A DNA stretch of 64,000 bases from Nocardia terpenica (GCF_013186535.1 NZ_JABMCZ010000002.1:372001-436000), one strand, 5' to 3'; numbered from the stretch's first letter, positions 1-7,839 are shown. Translations and numbers: made by a program. Notes: generated by a model not told the origin, from the sequence alone.

Positions 1-3
1 CTA

Positions 4-30
4 CTATCTAATTACGTACGTAGTAGATAG
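4..30. promoter_or_regulatory. Inverted repeat upstream of secreted protein gene
   Basis: Arms CTATCTA (4-10) and TAGATAG (24-30) are exact reverse complements, separated by 13 bases that contain the small palindrome TACGTA. The element ends just before the ribosome binding region of the gene at 38. It could be an operator, but it lies at the window edge and its upstream context is missing. Confidence 0.3.
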
Positions 31-37
31 AGAGGCA

Positions 38-550
38 ATGGGGCCTATGCGATCGAAGACGAAATTCGCTCTTCCTGCGGTTGCCGCGGTGATTTCCGGG
101 CTGGGGCTGAGTACGGGCGTGGCCGAGGCCGAGGTCGAATCCCGTCGTTCCGGGTGTTTGTGGGCCGGGACCAGCCATTCCCAGGGGGCAGAGGTCATCG
201 CGGGTGGTTGGGCGTTCGCGTGCACCGCCGATGCGCGGGGCGTGCCCACCTGGGTGCCGGGCGGCGCTACCTCGCAGGCCGGTACCGTTCCCAATCCCGG
301 CGCCTACACCGATCCGCAGGGGTTGTTCAGCCCCGGCGCTCGCCAGCCCGGCACCAGCTACACCGACTACTGCGTGGGCAACCAGCTCGTCGAGGGCACC
401 AACGATGTCTATCAGGCCGTGGAATCCGGCGGCCTCGTGTTCTGGAAGGCCGCCGCCCCGATCTCCGACTGGAATTTCGACTCGAATTCCCCTCGCCCCG
501 AACCGACTTGGCGCTCCACGAGCAACTGCTATCGCGGCAGCCTGCTCTGA
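38..550 (+). CDS. Small secreted protein of unknown function
   Basis: A 170-residue protein with a Sec signal peptide: basic N-terminus (RSKTK), hydrophobic stretch (FALPAVAAVISGLGL) and an AEA cleavage-type motif near residue 32. The mature part is rich in Gly, Pro, Trp and Ser and has four Cys that could pair (GCLW, FACT, DYCV, NCYR). I do not recognise a family. AGAGG lies only 2 bases before the ATG at 38, so the ATG at 47 (MRSKTK) is an equally possible start. The gene is convergent with the Vps62-like gene. Confidence 0.6.
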   Translation: MGPMRSKTKFALPAVAAVISGLGLSTGVAEAEVESRRSGCLWAGTSHSQGAEVIAGGWAFACTADARGVPTWVPGGATSQAGTVPNPGAYTDPQGLFSPGARQPGTSYTDYCVGNQLVEGTNDVYQAVESGGLVFWKAAAPISDWNFDSNSPRPEPTWRSTSNCYRGSLL

Positions 551-557
551 ATCGATA

Positions 558-580
558 GGCGGGCGACGCCTGTGCCCGCC
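558..580. terminator. Hairpin between convergent genes
   Basis: GGCGGGC (558-564) and GCCCGCC (574-580) form a 7-bp GC-only stem with a 9-base loop, immediately after the stop at 550 and before the opposite gene ends at 603. No T-tract follows, as is common in actinobacteria. Confidence 0.4.
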
Positions 581-602
581 GTGCAGGTATGGCAGCCCGG
601 CG

Positions 603-1946
603 TCAGTCGGTCGGTGGGCTCGGTTCGGCGGCAGGGACGTTCGGCGTGGTGGTGCCGAATGCCTCGGCGGGATCGCCGTTCTCGACGGTGGTTCCGTCGA
701 CGGTGTCGACGACCTTGGCGTCGGAGGGGTGCTGGCCGGTGACGTAGGAGTCGACATCGAACCTGAGGCCGCTGCCACCGCCGATGGCTTCGCCGTCGCG
801 GCGGATCGCGATGATCTCGTGGGTGGCCGACCACAGCGCGCCCGACGCCTGCGGTGGTGTGGTGAGGCCGTGGGTCTTGGTCACCGAACGAAGCTGCGCG
901 ACCTCGTAGCGGCTGCTGTAGCCGAGCTCGGTGGTCACGCTGGTCTCGACTCCCGCCGACAGGCCCTTGACCTCGATGCCGGCCTTGGCGGTGACCGTGA
1001 CACTGGTCCGCTTGCTGAACTCCTCGCTGGCGGTCTCGGTCACGCCGGTGGTCACCGACACGCTCGACTCGGCGGGAGTGGAACCGTTCTGATTGTTCCG
1101 GAAGATCTGCAACGAGTAGTTGACCCGCCGCTGCAGGGTGTAGAACGGGGAGTTCGCGACCTGCCACGCGATGGTCTTGCCGGGGTCGGTGACCACCGTG
1201 CACGGCACGGTCACGACACGGTCGGTGATCTGTGCGATCGGGTCGGGCTCCTGGTGCGAGGTCAGTACCGGGATCGCCGGAGGATCGCGCTTGACGACCG
1301 CCGCGGGCACGTCGAGGACGTACACCGCTTCGGTGGGAGTGTCGTAATTCGCCTGCGCCCGTAGCAGATCCGCGCCCAGGATCAACCGCTCGACACTGTC
1401 GGAAGGGTAGGCGAGCGGCCGGATCTGCCAGGTGGACACATCCGCCTTCGCTCCGGACTTCTTGTCCCACCAGATCAGCTCACCGATCCGGCCTTCGCGC
1501 ACGTAGCGGCGCCCCGCGAGTTCCCGGCGGATGCACCCGTAGTATTCGAGGTTGGGCGGATCCCAGGTGTTCCAGGAACCCCACACATCCCCGAGCGCCA
1601 CGTACCCCTGCGGCGGGATGGGCCGCCACACGGCACCATTCGCTTTGGCGCCCGAGCCCTGGTCCTTCCAGATCAGTTCGAACCGCACCGGCGGTTTCAC
1701 CATCTGGTCCGCGGCGTTCGCGCCCCGGACCAGGATCGTCGCGCGTTGTCCGGTGATGTCCTCATGGTTACCGTTGCGCCCCAGGCTGCCCAGGTACCGC
1801 CACCCCTGCTGGAACAGGTTGCCCCCGAAGTCGGGGTTGAAGAACGCACCGTGCATCGAGGCACCCGACCCGCGATCGTCCCACCGGCGAGTGAACCGAT
1901 CGGTCACCGCAATATCCAACGCCCCGTACCTGATGCTGTCGACCAT
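603..1946 (-). CDS. Vps62-related protein with aerolysin-like C-terminal region (putative toxin)
   Basis: A 447-residue protein. The N-terminal half contains repeated motifs of the Vps62/DUF946 family: W-D-RGSGA near residue 20, IWKDQGSGAKANGAVWRPI followed by GYVALGDVW in the middle, and IWWDKKSGAKADVSTW further on. The C-terminal half has a Ser/Thr-rich alternating stretch (SSVSVTTGVTETASEEF, then TSVTVTAKAGIEVKGLSAG) that resembles the membrane-insertion region of aerolysin/ETX-type beta pore formers. No signal peptide is visible. The ATG at 1946 was chosen because GCAGGGGA precedes it with good spacing; the open frame extends to 2081 without family-like sequence. The Vps62 assignment is fairly secure from the motifs. 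Pore formation is inferred from residue pattern alone. The neighbours give no help. Confidence 0.6.
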   Translation of the reverse strand: MVDSIRYGALDIAVTDRFTRRWDDRGSGASMHGAFFNPDFGGNLFQQGWRYLGSLGRNGNHEDITGQRATILVRGANAADQMVKPPVRFELIWKDQGSGAKANGAVWRPIPPQGYVALGDVWGSWNTWDPPNLEYYGCIRRELAGRRYVREGRIGELIWWDKKSGAKADVSTWQIRPLAYPSDSVERLILGADLLRAQANYDTPTEAVYVLDVPAAVVKRDPPAIPVLTSHQEPDPIAQITDRVVTVPCTVVTDPGKTIAWQVANSPFYTLQRRVNYSLQIFRNNQNGSTPAESSVSVTTGVTETASEEFSKRTSVTVTAKAGIEVKGLSAGVETSVTTELGYSSRYEVAQLRSVTKTHGLTTPPQASGALWSATHEIIAIRRDGEAIGGGSGLRFDVDSYVTGQHPSDAKVVDTVDGTTVENGDPAEAFGTTTPNVPAAEPSPPTD

Positions 1947-2274
1947 GCCGATCCCCTGCTTCCCTCGAAGATTCCGCGGACCGCGATCGGCGCTGACAAC
2001 AGCCCCCTCTGACACCGCAATCGTATTCGACCACCCGCATCGCGTGCCGTAAAACTGTTGCAGCACACCACTATTGACCATCCGGTCCGGTTTCTTCTAG
2101 GGGTATCGGATCACCGATCGAGCGAGATACCACCGTCCTACAGGACCCGCGAGCAGCCCTGCCGAGCCGACTGCCGTGCGAAACCCTCTGGCTCACAAGC
2201 CAAAGCACCTCGGCGGCCCATCGGCGGAAGTCTGCGGGTCGCGGTGGGCGTGGAAGTCGGGGGCGTACGAGTCA
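1947..2274. other. Non-coding gap upstream of the Vps62-like gene
   Basis: About 330 bases between two minus-strand genes. Short open frames are present on both strands but none has a recognisable motif or convincing ribosome binding site. It presumably holds the promoter of the Vps62-like gene, which I could not locate with confidence. Confidence 0.4.
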
Positions 2275-2481
2275 CTACTCGCCGAAGCTGACGATGCAAT
2301 CCGCGCCCGGGACGACCGCCCCGCCATCGCCATCGATGACGAGACCGTCGTCGCCCTCCTCGAACCGCACCGTATAGCCCGCCCTCCCCTCTCCCCCGCG
2401 AACTTCGACAACCTCTCCGGTTCGGCCCGCTTCGCCTCCGGCCGATGTATGAACAACCGCGTCCTCGAAGTTCGCACGCAT
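2275..2481 (-). CDS. DUF1918 domain protein
   Basis: A 68-residue protein whose order of motifs fits DUF1918: an N-terminal strand, then RTGEVVEVRG, YTVRFEEGDDGLVI and a short C-terminal strand. DUF1918 proteins are small, common in actinobacteria and often beside stress or metabolic genes; the fold is a small beta barrel and the function is not established. Start ATG at 2481 (MRANFED) is preceded by GGGAGG at 7 bases, better than the upstream alternative at 2502. Confidence 0.65.
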   Translation of the reverse strand: MRANFEDAVVHTSAGGEAGRTGEVVEVRGGEGRAGYTVRFEEGDDGLVIDGDGGAVVPGADCIVSFGE

Positions 2482-2674
2482 CCAGCAACCTCCCGTGAGC
2501 ACCGACTCCGACCGGGTTACCTCGCATCACCAGTGTGCAGCACCGGAGGAGGAAGCAGGCAGCAAACGCTCACACCCGCCCCGTGCGTCACAAATGTCCC
2601 TTGGGGGAGAGCGCGTGGCTATCGTTGTGCACGTGCGGGCGAACAGCTGAATCCGAGGAGAGGCGGAGGTCGCT

Positions 2675-2925
2675 GTGCCGGATGACGACGAGAAGCAGGC
2701 AGCGCACCGAGCTCTGGTGGATCGGGTCCTGAACGGGGAGGGTAGGGCGTCCGCGGACCAGCGCGGGAGGGCCTTTCGCAATGCCGATGTTCCGCCGCCC
2801 TTGAACGCGCTGATCGACAAGGTGGCCGGGAGGCCGACGCAGGTCACCGATGCGGACTTCGCTGCCGCGCAGGCGGCGGGGTTCAGCGAGGATCAGATCT
2901 TCGAGCTGGTGATAGCCGCAGCGGG
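2675..2925 (+). pseudogene. Truncated carboxymuconolactone decarboxylase-family gene
   Basis: From the GTG at 2675 (preceded by GGAGG) the frame encodes the N-terminal part of a CMD/AhpD-fold protein: KQAAHRALVDRVLNGEGRAS, then ALIDKVAGRPTQVTDADFAA and IFELVIAAA. From memory of the family this last motif should continue for another 20-30 residues within the CMD helix bundle. Here the family-like sequence stops at about 2923 and the frame runs into the next gene out of register, ending at 3112 as unrelated sequence. I read this as the 5' part of a gene whose 3' end was lost in a deletion that also removed the start of the next gene. Confidence 0.55.
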
Positions 2926-3461
2926 TGCTGTTCGCGCTCATTCGGATGTTCTCCGGACAGCCGCTGCCGGATGCCGCCAAGCTGGTCTTCTACCGGCCCG
3001 ACTTCTACGGTGCGCAGTCGAAGAGGTTCACCCACGCGGCGATGCGCGGGCCCTCCGGCTGGTCGGTGGCCGATCGAGAGTTGATGGCGGCCTTCGTATC
3101 CCAGGCCAATGACTGCGCGTTCTGCACGGGCGCACACACCGCTACCGCGGCACGCGCGTACCAGGACGAGGCGAAGGTTCGCGCGGTACTGGCCGACCTG
3201 GAATCGGCCCCCATCGAGGACGGGTTGCGGGCAACGCTGCGGATGCTCGGCACGTTGACCCGGGAAGGAACGGTCAGCGCCGAGGACATGCGAAACGTGC
3301 TGTCCGCCGGTGTCACCCGTCGGCAGATCGAGGACGCACTGGCGGTCTGCGCCGCATTCGACACGACCAACCGGCTCGCCGACGCCTTCGGTTTCGAACC
3401 CCTCGGTCCCGCAGGTCTCGAGGCGGGAGCCAAATTCCTCCTCACAAGAGGCTACCGCTGA
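2925..3461 (+). CDS. AhpD/CMD-family peroxidase-like protein, probably 5'-truncated
   Basis: 178 residues with the AhpD-type signature DCAFCTGAH, where the two Cys form the redox pair and the His is conserved. The sequence also has RMFSGQPLPDAAKLVFYRPDFYG and an all-helical C-terminus. Family members I recall begin about 15-20 residues earlier, so the first codons look lost. A GTG at 2925 can serve as start (V/M-LFALIRMF) but lies directly at the junction with the truncated upstream gene and has no clear ribosome binding site. If translated it would be an alkylhydroperoxidase-like cytoplasmic reductase; its redox motif is intact. Confidence 0.55.
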   Translation: MLFALIRMFSGQPLPDAAKLVFYRPDFYGAQSKRFTHAAMRGPSGWSVADRELMAAFVSQANDCAFCTGAHTATAARAYQDEAKVRAVLADLESAPIEDGLRATLRMLGTLTREGTVSAEDMRNVLSAGVTRRQIEDALAVCAAFDTTNRLADAFGFEPLGPAGLEAGAKFLLTRGYR

Positions 3462-3467
3462 GGAGAT

Positions 3468-4106
3468 TCAGTCGAACGACGGTTCCCTGTCCCTGCTGCG
3501 CTTGAGCTCGTAGAAGCCCGGCGTCCCGGCGACCAGCAGTATGCCGTCCCACAATCGAAGCGCCGCTTCGCCTTTGGGTGCGGGGGTGACGACCGGGCCG
3601 AAGAACGCGAGGCGATTGCCGTCGGGGCCGGGGACGGCGATGACGGGGGTGCCGACCTCCTCGCCGACCAGGCCGATGCCCTCGTGATGGGAGGCGCGGA
3701 CGAGGGCGTCGTATTCGGTGGAATCCGCGGCGTCGGCGAGGTCTTCCGAGAGCCCGGCGTCGGACAGGGCCGCCGCGAAGGTTTCCCGAGTCTGCTTGTG
3801 GCCCAGGTTGTGAATGCGGGTGCCGAGCGCGGTGTAGAGCGGGCCGAGCGCCTGGCTGCCGTACTTCTGTTCCGCCGCCATGCACACCCGGACCGGGCGC
3901 CAACCGCTGATATTCCAGCGCCGGTACTGCTCGGGCAGCTCGTCGAGCCTGTTCTCGTTCAGAACCGCCAAACTCATGATGCGCCAACGGATTACGATCG
4001 GCCGGAGCCTCTCCACCTCGACCATCCAGCGGGAGGTGATCCACGCCCACGGACACCGGGGGTCGAACCAGAAGTCGACCGGTGTGGGGGCAGCGTCTTC
4101 GGTCAT
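3468..4106 (-). CDS. DsbA-family mycothiol-dependent reductase-like protein (Rv2466c family)
   Basis: 212 residues, close in pattern and length to Mycobacterium Rv2466c, a thioredoxin-fold DsbA-like enzyme that uses mycothiol. Diagnostic segments are DFWFDPRCPWAWITSRW near residue 10, MSLAVLNENR, LPEQYRRW, GTRIHNLGHK, ASHHEGI and the cis-Pro loop GTPVIAV. The active-site motif here is CPWA rather than the CPWC of Rv2466c, so the resolving Cys is replaced by Ala; a single-Cys mechanism would be required. Its ATG overlaps the stop of the upstream amidohydrolase by 4 bases (ATGA), so it is translationally coupled as the last gene of the XRE/ImmA operon. Confidence 0.75.
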   Translation of the reverse strand: MTEDAAPTPVDFWFDPRCPWAWITSRWMVEVERLRPIVIRWRIMSLAVLNENRLDELPEQYRRWNISGWRPVRVCMAAEQKYGSQALGPLYTALGTRIHNLGHKQTRETFAAALSDAGLSEDLADAADSTEYDALVRASHHEGIGLVGEEVGTPVIAVPGPDGNRLAFFGPVVTPAPKGEAALRLWDGILLVAGTPGFYELKRSRDREPSFD

Positions 4107-5299
4107 GCGATGTCCTCGTTCCTGTGTATCCGGCCCCGGGCGGCCACGAGCAGGGTCTTGCGAAGGCTCCCCAGATCGGTGAGCGGGTCGCCGTCCACCA
4201 CGAGAACGTCTGCCTCGTAACCGGTTTCGAGGCGTCCGACCCGGCCCGCGATCCCGAGTGCGTCGGCGGCGTGCACGGTGGCCATGTCGATGACTTCCCC
4301 GTTGGGGAAACCGATCGCGGCGAAGAATTCGAGCATCCCCGCATAGTCGCCGAACGGCGCGCCGGGAACCCCGGCATCGGTACCGGCGATGAACCGCACT
4401 CCGGCCCGCCGCATCCGCTGAATGGCGTCGCACAGCGCGGCGGCGTTCCGCTCGCCGAGCTGAGCCAGGAACCCCCGCCAATCACCGGAAATGCACCGGC
4501 ACACCGCCACATTCCGGCGGGCGATCGCGGCGGCGACGGCCTCGTCGTACCGCAATCCGTCCGCGGTCCGCCACGAGCAGTGCTCGATCGTCCGCACGCC
4601 GGCCGTCACGCAGTGCGCGATGGTGTCGGTGCCGTGGGCGTGGGCGGCCACCGGCAGGCCCACCTCCTCGGCCTGCTCGACGATGTAACCGAGTTGGTCG
4701 GCATCGAACTGCGCGGCCCACATCGGCGGTCCGCCGGGGGTCAGCGCGCCACCGGAAGCCATCACCTTGATCAGGTCGGCGCCCATATCGGCATTGCGGC
4801 GGATACGGTCCCGGATCTCCCGCTTCGAGGCGACCTCCCCGCCGAGCGCGGCGAGATGCCCGCCCGGGCAGGTGAGCGGGACCGTTGCGGCCACTATCCT
4901 TGGCCCGGAGACCGATTGCGCGGCGATCATGTCGCGCAATCGGGCCGCGCCGCCGTGCATGTCCCCCAGGTCGCGGACGGTCGTCACCCCGGCGGCGAGG
5001 GCCTGCCGGGCTCGCTCGATCATGTCGCGCAGCAGCGTGTCCGGCGTGCGGTGCAGCAGCGGGGCGATCGGGTCGCGTTCGCCGCCCAGCACCAGGTGGA
5101 CATGCGAGTCGATCAGCCCCGGAAGTATTGTCCCGGTGGGGAAGTCGTACCGCACGGCGTCCGGGACGGTCGGTTCCACCTCGGCTCTCGTGCCGCACGC
5201 GGTGATGCGACCGTCGGCCACCACCAGTGCGGCGTCATCGATCGTGCGATCGGCGGGGCCTACGACGAGGCGGCGCGCGGTAATCAGAATCTCGGTCAT
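4103..5299 (-). CDS. Metal-dependent amidohydrolase
   Basis: 398 residues of the imidazolonepropionase/prolidase-like branch of amidohydrolases. Metal ligands are visible in order: HVH in GLIDSHVHLV near residue 65, the probable carboxylated Lys in LIKVMASGG, His in VAAHAHG, His in TIEHCSW and the Asp in GTDAGVPG. N- and C-terminal strands form the usual small beta sandwich. The substrate cannot be told from sequence; relatives cleave cyclic amides, Xaa-Pro dipeptides or carbamates. The ATG at 5299 overlaps the stop of the membrane protein gene (ATGA), and its own stop overlaps the DsbA-like start in the same way. It is therefore an integral member of the operon. Confidence 0.8.
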   Translation of the reverse strand: MTEILITARRLVVGPADRTIDDAALVVADGRITACGTRAEVEPTVPDAVRYDFPTGTILPGLIDSHVHLVLGGERDPIAPLLHRTPDTLLRDMIERARQALAAGVTTVRDLGDMHGGAARLRDMIAAQSVSGPRIVAATVPLTCPGGHLAALGGEVASKREIRDRIRRNADMGADLIKVMASGGALTPGGPPMWAAQFDADQLGYIVEQAEEVGLPVAAHAHGTDTIAHCVTAGVRTIEHCSWRTADGLRYDEAVAAAIARRNVAVCRCISGDWRGFLAQLGERNAAALCDAIQRMRRAGVRFIAGTDAGVPGAPFGDYAGMLEFFAAIGFPNGEVIDMATVHAADALGIAGRVGRLETGYEADVLVVDGDPLTDLGSLRKTLLVAARGRIHRNEDIA

Positions 5300-6426
5300 G
5301 GCGTGGAGGTTTCGAGTGCTTTCGACAGCGCTGTCAGCGTGCGGGCTTCGGCATTGAGGTCGTCTCCGTCCGGGATGGCGAGGCGTTTCGCGGAGAAGGT
5401 GATCTCGGGGTCCTCGACCGGTGGTTTGCGGTCCAGGGCCAGGCGGATGCTCGCGGCGAGATCGTCGTACGACAGCTGCGTGAGATCGTGACCGGGTTTC
5501 TCCTCGATATAGGGGCTCAAGCGGACTAGGCCGTCGCGGCATTCGATGAGGCGGCGATAGAACCGGGCGTGCATGTTCGGCCACGCGATGCGATCGATCG
5601 GCGCGGCCGCCGCGGTGCGGCCGAGGGTCAGCTCCGGGAAGGCGCTGGACATCAGCGTCCACAGCGTGGTCAGCGCGCGGTACTGGCGGCGGTGCAGCAG
5701 CCAGGATCGCAGCGCCGAGATCGCCTGCATCGCGGCCGGATAGCACAGCCCCGCGACGATCGCCGCGGTGCAGACATTGGCGATCGCGAAGTTCACCGCA
5801 TTGAATTCGCTGTAGGGGCCGTTGCGCAGGACGCGCAGGGTGATCCAGGCGGCGCGGTCGAACGAGGTCAGCGCCAGGCCGAACAGGCCCACCGAGACCA
5901 GACCCAGACCGAGGACCTGATGGCGCGGCGCCGATGTCACATACCGCAGCGCCAGGACGGCGCAGTAGAGGTACGCGTAGAGGAAGTAAGCGTTTCCGAC
6001 GAGGTAGAAGACGAAGATCGACGGGTCGGCGATGTGCGGAGTCGTCAGCGAATGCGAGCGCAGGTGCGGCGCTGTGGCGATCATGCAGGCCACGAGGCTC
6101 GCGACGGTCGCCAGCAGCAGGATCTGATGCAATCGCCGGACGGCGACGCGGGGGCTGCCCGGCCGCGCGAGCACGAAGACCTGGATCAGCGCGTACAGCC
6201 CGGCCATCACCGTGACATTCATCAGCACCCGGCCCACGCCGGGCCGACCGAGGGCGTCGATCGCCCGGGTGAGCGACGGCAGCGAGACGATATTGCCGAC
6301 GGCCAGGATCACGAAGGCCGCGACGAGATACCGCAGGACGCGATCGTGCCGCCCGCGCAGCAGATCCAGCCCCTTCCAGACCGCGCCGATCGACAGCACC
6401 GCGATCAGACAGCTCTGCAACAGCAT
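5296..6426 (-). CDS. MAB_1171c-family integral membrane protein
   Basis: 376 residues. The N-terminal two thirds carry about seven hydrophobic segments (for example LIAVLSIGAVW, LVAAFVILAVGNIVSL, ILLLATVASLVACMI, YAYLYCAVLAL, GLGLVSVGLFGLAL and ANVCTAAIVAGLCY). A soluble C-terminal part of about 130 residues begins near LHRRQYRALTTLW and contains the family motif FYRRLIECRDGLVRLSPY. This architecture matches proteins annotated as MAB_1171c-family putative transporters, whose function is unproven. It lies 4 bases after the ImmA-like gene and overlaps the amidohydrolase, a gene order I recall as common in actinobacteria. Confidence 0.75.
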   Translation of the reverse strand: MLLQSCLIAVLSIGAVWKGLDLLRGRHDRVLRYLVAAFVILAVGNIVSLPSLTRAIDALGRPGVGRVLMNVTVMAGLYALIQVFVLARPGSPRVAVRRLHQILLLATVASLVACMIATAPHLRSHSLTTPHIADPSIFVFYLVGNAYFLYAYLYCAVLALRYVTSAPRHQVLGLGLVSVGLFGLALTSFDRAAWITLRVLRNGPYSEFNAVNFAIANVCTAAIVAGLCYPAAMQAISALRSWLLHRRQYRALTTLWTLMSSAFPELTLGRTAAAAPIDRIAWPNMHARFYRRLIECRDGLVRLSPYIEEKPGHDLTQLSYDDLAASIRLALDRKPPVEDPEITFSAKRLAIPDGDDLNAEARTLTALSKALETSTP

Positions 6427-6430
6427 CCGA

Positions 6431-6943
6431 TCACAGCCATCCGCGTCGGCTGTTCAACGCCGTGTACAGCGACTGCGCCTCGGACCCGGCGGGCATCGGG
6501 GGCGTCGCGTAGTCGATCACCGACGACCATTCCTGAATGACGGTGGCGACCAATTCGGCCTGGCGCTCGCGCAGTTCGTCGTAGCAGGTGCGCCGCAGGC
6601 CGCGCTTGGTCAGGTCGGTGGGGAATTCGGGGCCGAGATCGGGGACGTCGCCCGGGCCGGTGTCGTCGACGTGCTCGCAGAGAATGTGGCCGATCTCGTG
6701 CAGGATGATGTGGACCTGGTGGACGCGGGTGGTCTCCTCCTGGAAGAAGATGCAGTCCTCGTGGCTTCGCGACATCCACAGCCCGAACGGTCCGGGGACC
6801 GGTAGCGCCCACGGGATCAGCCGGATCGGTTTGCCCCGATGCTCACCGATCCGGCGACACAGCTCATCGATGCGTAACGGCGGCTGAATGTCGCAGGCGC
6901 GTAAGACCTTTCGGCAGTGACGGCGGATCTCGCGCTCGTTCAT
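6431..6943 (-). CDS. ImmA/IrrE-type zinc metallopeptidase
   Basis: 170 residues with the zinc-protease motif HEIGH (in HIILHEIGHILCEH) near residue 80 and an Asp/Glu-rich helix further on (ERQAELVATVIQEW) that may supply the third ligand. ImmA/IrrE (DUF955) proteases typically cleave a partner XRE repressor and so switch on the genes it controls. Its ATG overlaps the XRE gene stop by 4 bases. No phage genes surround it, so this is probably a stand-alone regulatory cassette controlling the following membrane protein gene. Confidence 0.8.
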   Translation of the reverse strand: MNEREIRRHCRKVLRACDIQPPLRIDELCRRIGEHRGKPIRLIPWALPVPGPFGLWMSRSHEDCIFFQEETTRVHQVHIILHEIGHILCEHVDDTGPGDVPDLGPEFPTDLTKRGLRRTCYDELRERQAELVATVIQEWSSVIDYATPPMPAGSEAQSLYTALNSRRGWL

Positions 6944-7422
6944 CGGCGCCCCTCGTCCCGCGGCGGGGTCGGGTCCAGGATGTCCATCATCTGGAGCAGT
7001 TGGCGGCGCAGGGCCGGGCTCATCGCCCCGGCGCGCATCGCGATCGTGCGCACGTCCTGTTCGGCCAGCCTGCGGCGCAGCAGCGCCGCGTCCTCGGTCT
7101 CGGGATCCGCGGGCGATCCGGGGGCCGCGCGGATCCCGGCGCCCTCGTCGGTGAAGAAGTACTCGGGCCGGACTCCGAAGAACGCGGAGAGGATGTCGAG
7201 TTGCTCCATCGTCGGATTGCGCTTCTTGCCGGTGGCCAGCTCCCACAGGTAGGTGCCGGAGATCGCGCCGCCGGTGGCCTCCCGGATCTCGCTCGCCATG
7301 CGCCCGTATCCGGGGCGTTTGCGCTGGTCCGGATAGCGTGCGGCGATCAGCTCGGTGAGCCGCCGATCCATCTGCTGCACGAGGGGCCGGGCGCCGTGGC
7401 GAGCAGCGGGTTCCTCACCCAT
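6940..7422 (-). CDS. XRE-family transcriptional regulator
   Basis: 160 residues. A helix-turn-helix of the actinobacterial XRE type spans about residues 35-90: GRMASEIREATGGAISGTYLWELATGKKRNPTME split over helices, followed by LDILSAFFGVRPEYFF. The C-terminal part is charged and contains TIAMRAGAMSPALRRQLLQM, a segment typical of XRE proteins paired with ImmA. It heads the operon XRE, ImmA, membrane protein, amidohydrolase, DsbA and is likely autoregulatory. The start at 7422 has GGAAGGAG upstream; an internal Met (MDRRLTEL) is a less likely alternative. Confidence 0.75.
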   Translation of the reverse strand: MGEEPAARHGARPLVQQMDRRLTELIAARYPDQRKRPGYGRMASEIREATGGAISGTYLWELATGKKRNPTMEQLDILSAFFGVRPEYFFTDEGAGIRAAPGSPADPETEDAALLRRRLAEQDVRTIAMRAGAMSPALRRQLLQMMDILDPTPPRDEGRR

Positions 7423-7614
7423 TCCGCACTCCTTCCCGCTCGCCCCGAGAGGAGAACCACCCCCGGATCTCTCGCCGTGTCCCGATCGGGTCGCGTTGCC
7501 GGACAGAGCGACCCGCTGACGAGCGTAATGGGAGGCGGCCGCGCAGTCCTACCGAACGCCCCGGGGATCGGCGCCGAACATGGGGACCTCTCTCACGGGC
7601 AAGGTCGAACATTC

Positions 7615-7643
7615 ATTATAGCTGACACAAAATGCCATCTCGC
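7615..7643 (-). promoter_or_regulatory. Candidate promoter of the XRE operon
   Basis: A perfect minus-strand -10 box TATAAT lies at 7620-7615, rare in DNA this GC-rich. The -35 region about 17 bases upstream (near 7638-7643) is weak. Transcription from here would give an untranslated leader of about 185 bases before the XRE start. Confidence 0.35.
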
Positions 7644-7696
7644 ATCGGTGGAGCAGACGCAATGCCGATGGTAGGGTCTAGTCCCGGAACGAGGAT

Positions 7697-7712
7697 GTCC
7701 GCTTTAGCGGAC
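7697..7712. promoter_or_regulatory. Short palindrome, possible operator
   Basis: GTCCGC (7697-7702), TTTA, GCGGAC (7707-7712). A perfect 6-bp inverted repeat in the region between the divergent XRE operon and the lipoprotein gene, about 80 bases from the candidate TATAAT box. Confidence 0.35.
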
Positions 7713-7720
7713 AACCTGGT

Positions 7721-7757
7721 GGCGATGCGGCACGGTCGGCGACCGCGCCGCATCGCC
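7721..7757. other. Strong two-part hairpin in the intergenic region
   Basis: GGCGATGCGGC (7721-7731) pairs perfectly with GCCGCATCGCC (7747-7757), and inside it CGGTC pairs with GACCG around a 3-base loop. No T-tract follows. The whole stretch 7423-7839 has no convincing gene; this hairpin, the palindrome at 7697 and the TATAAT box are its only marked structures. Confidence 0.4.
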
Positions 7758-7839
7758 GGAGGGAACTCTCCTCGTTCGCTGAGCAAGCTGACAGTCGGCG
7801 CTGAGAAGACTCCCAATATTGCCGAATACTGTTGCGCCC

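Noticed and set aside
7415..7612. 65-residue frame just before the XRE gene
   Set aside because: Composition is Arg-rich as expected from a shadow frame in GC-rich DNA, with no ribosome binding site.
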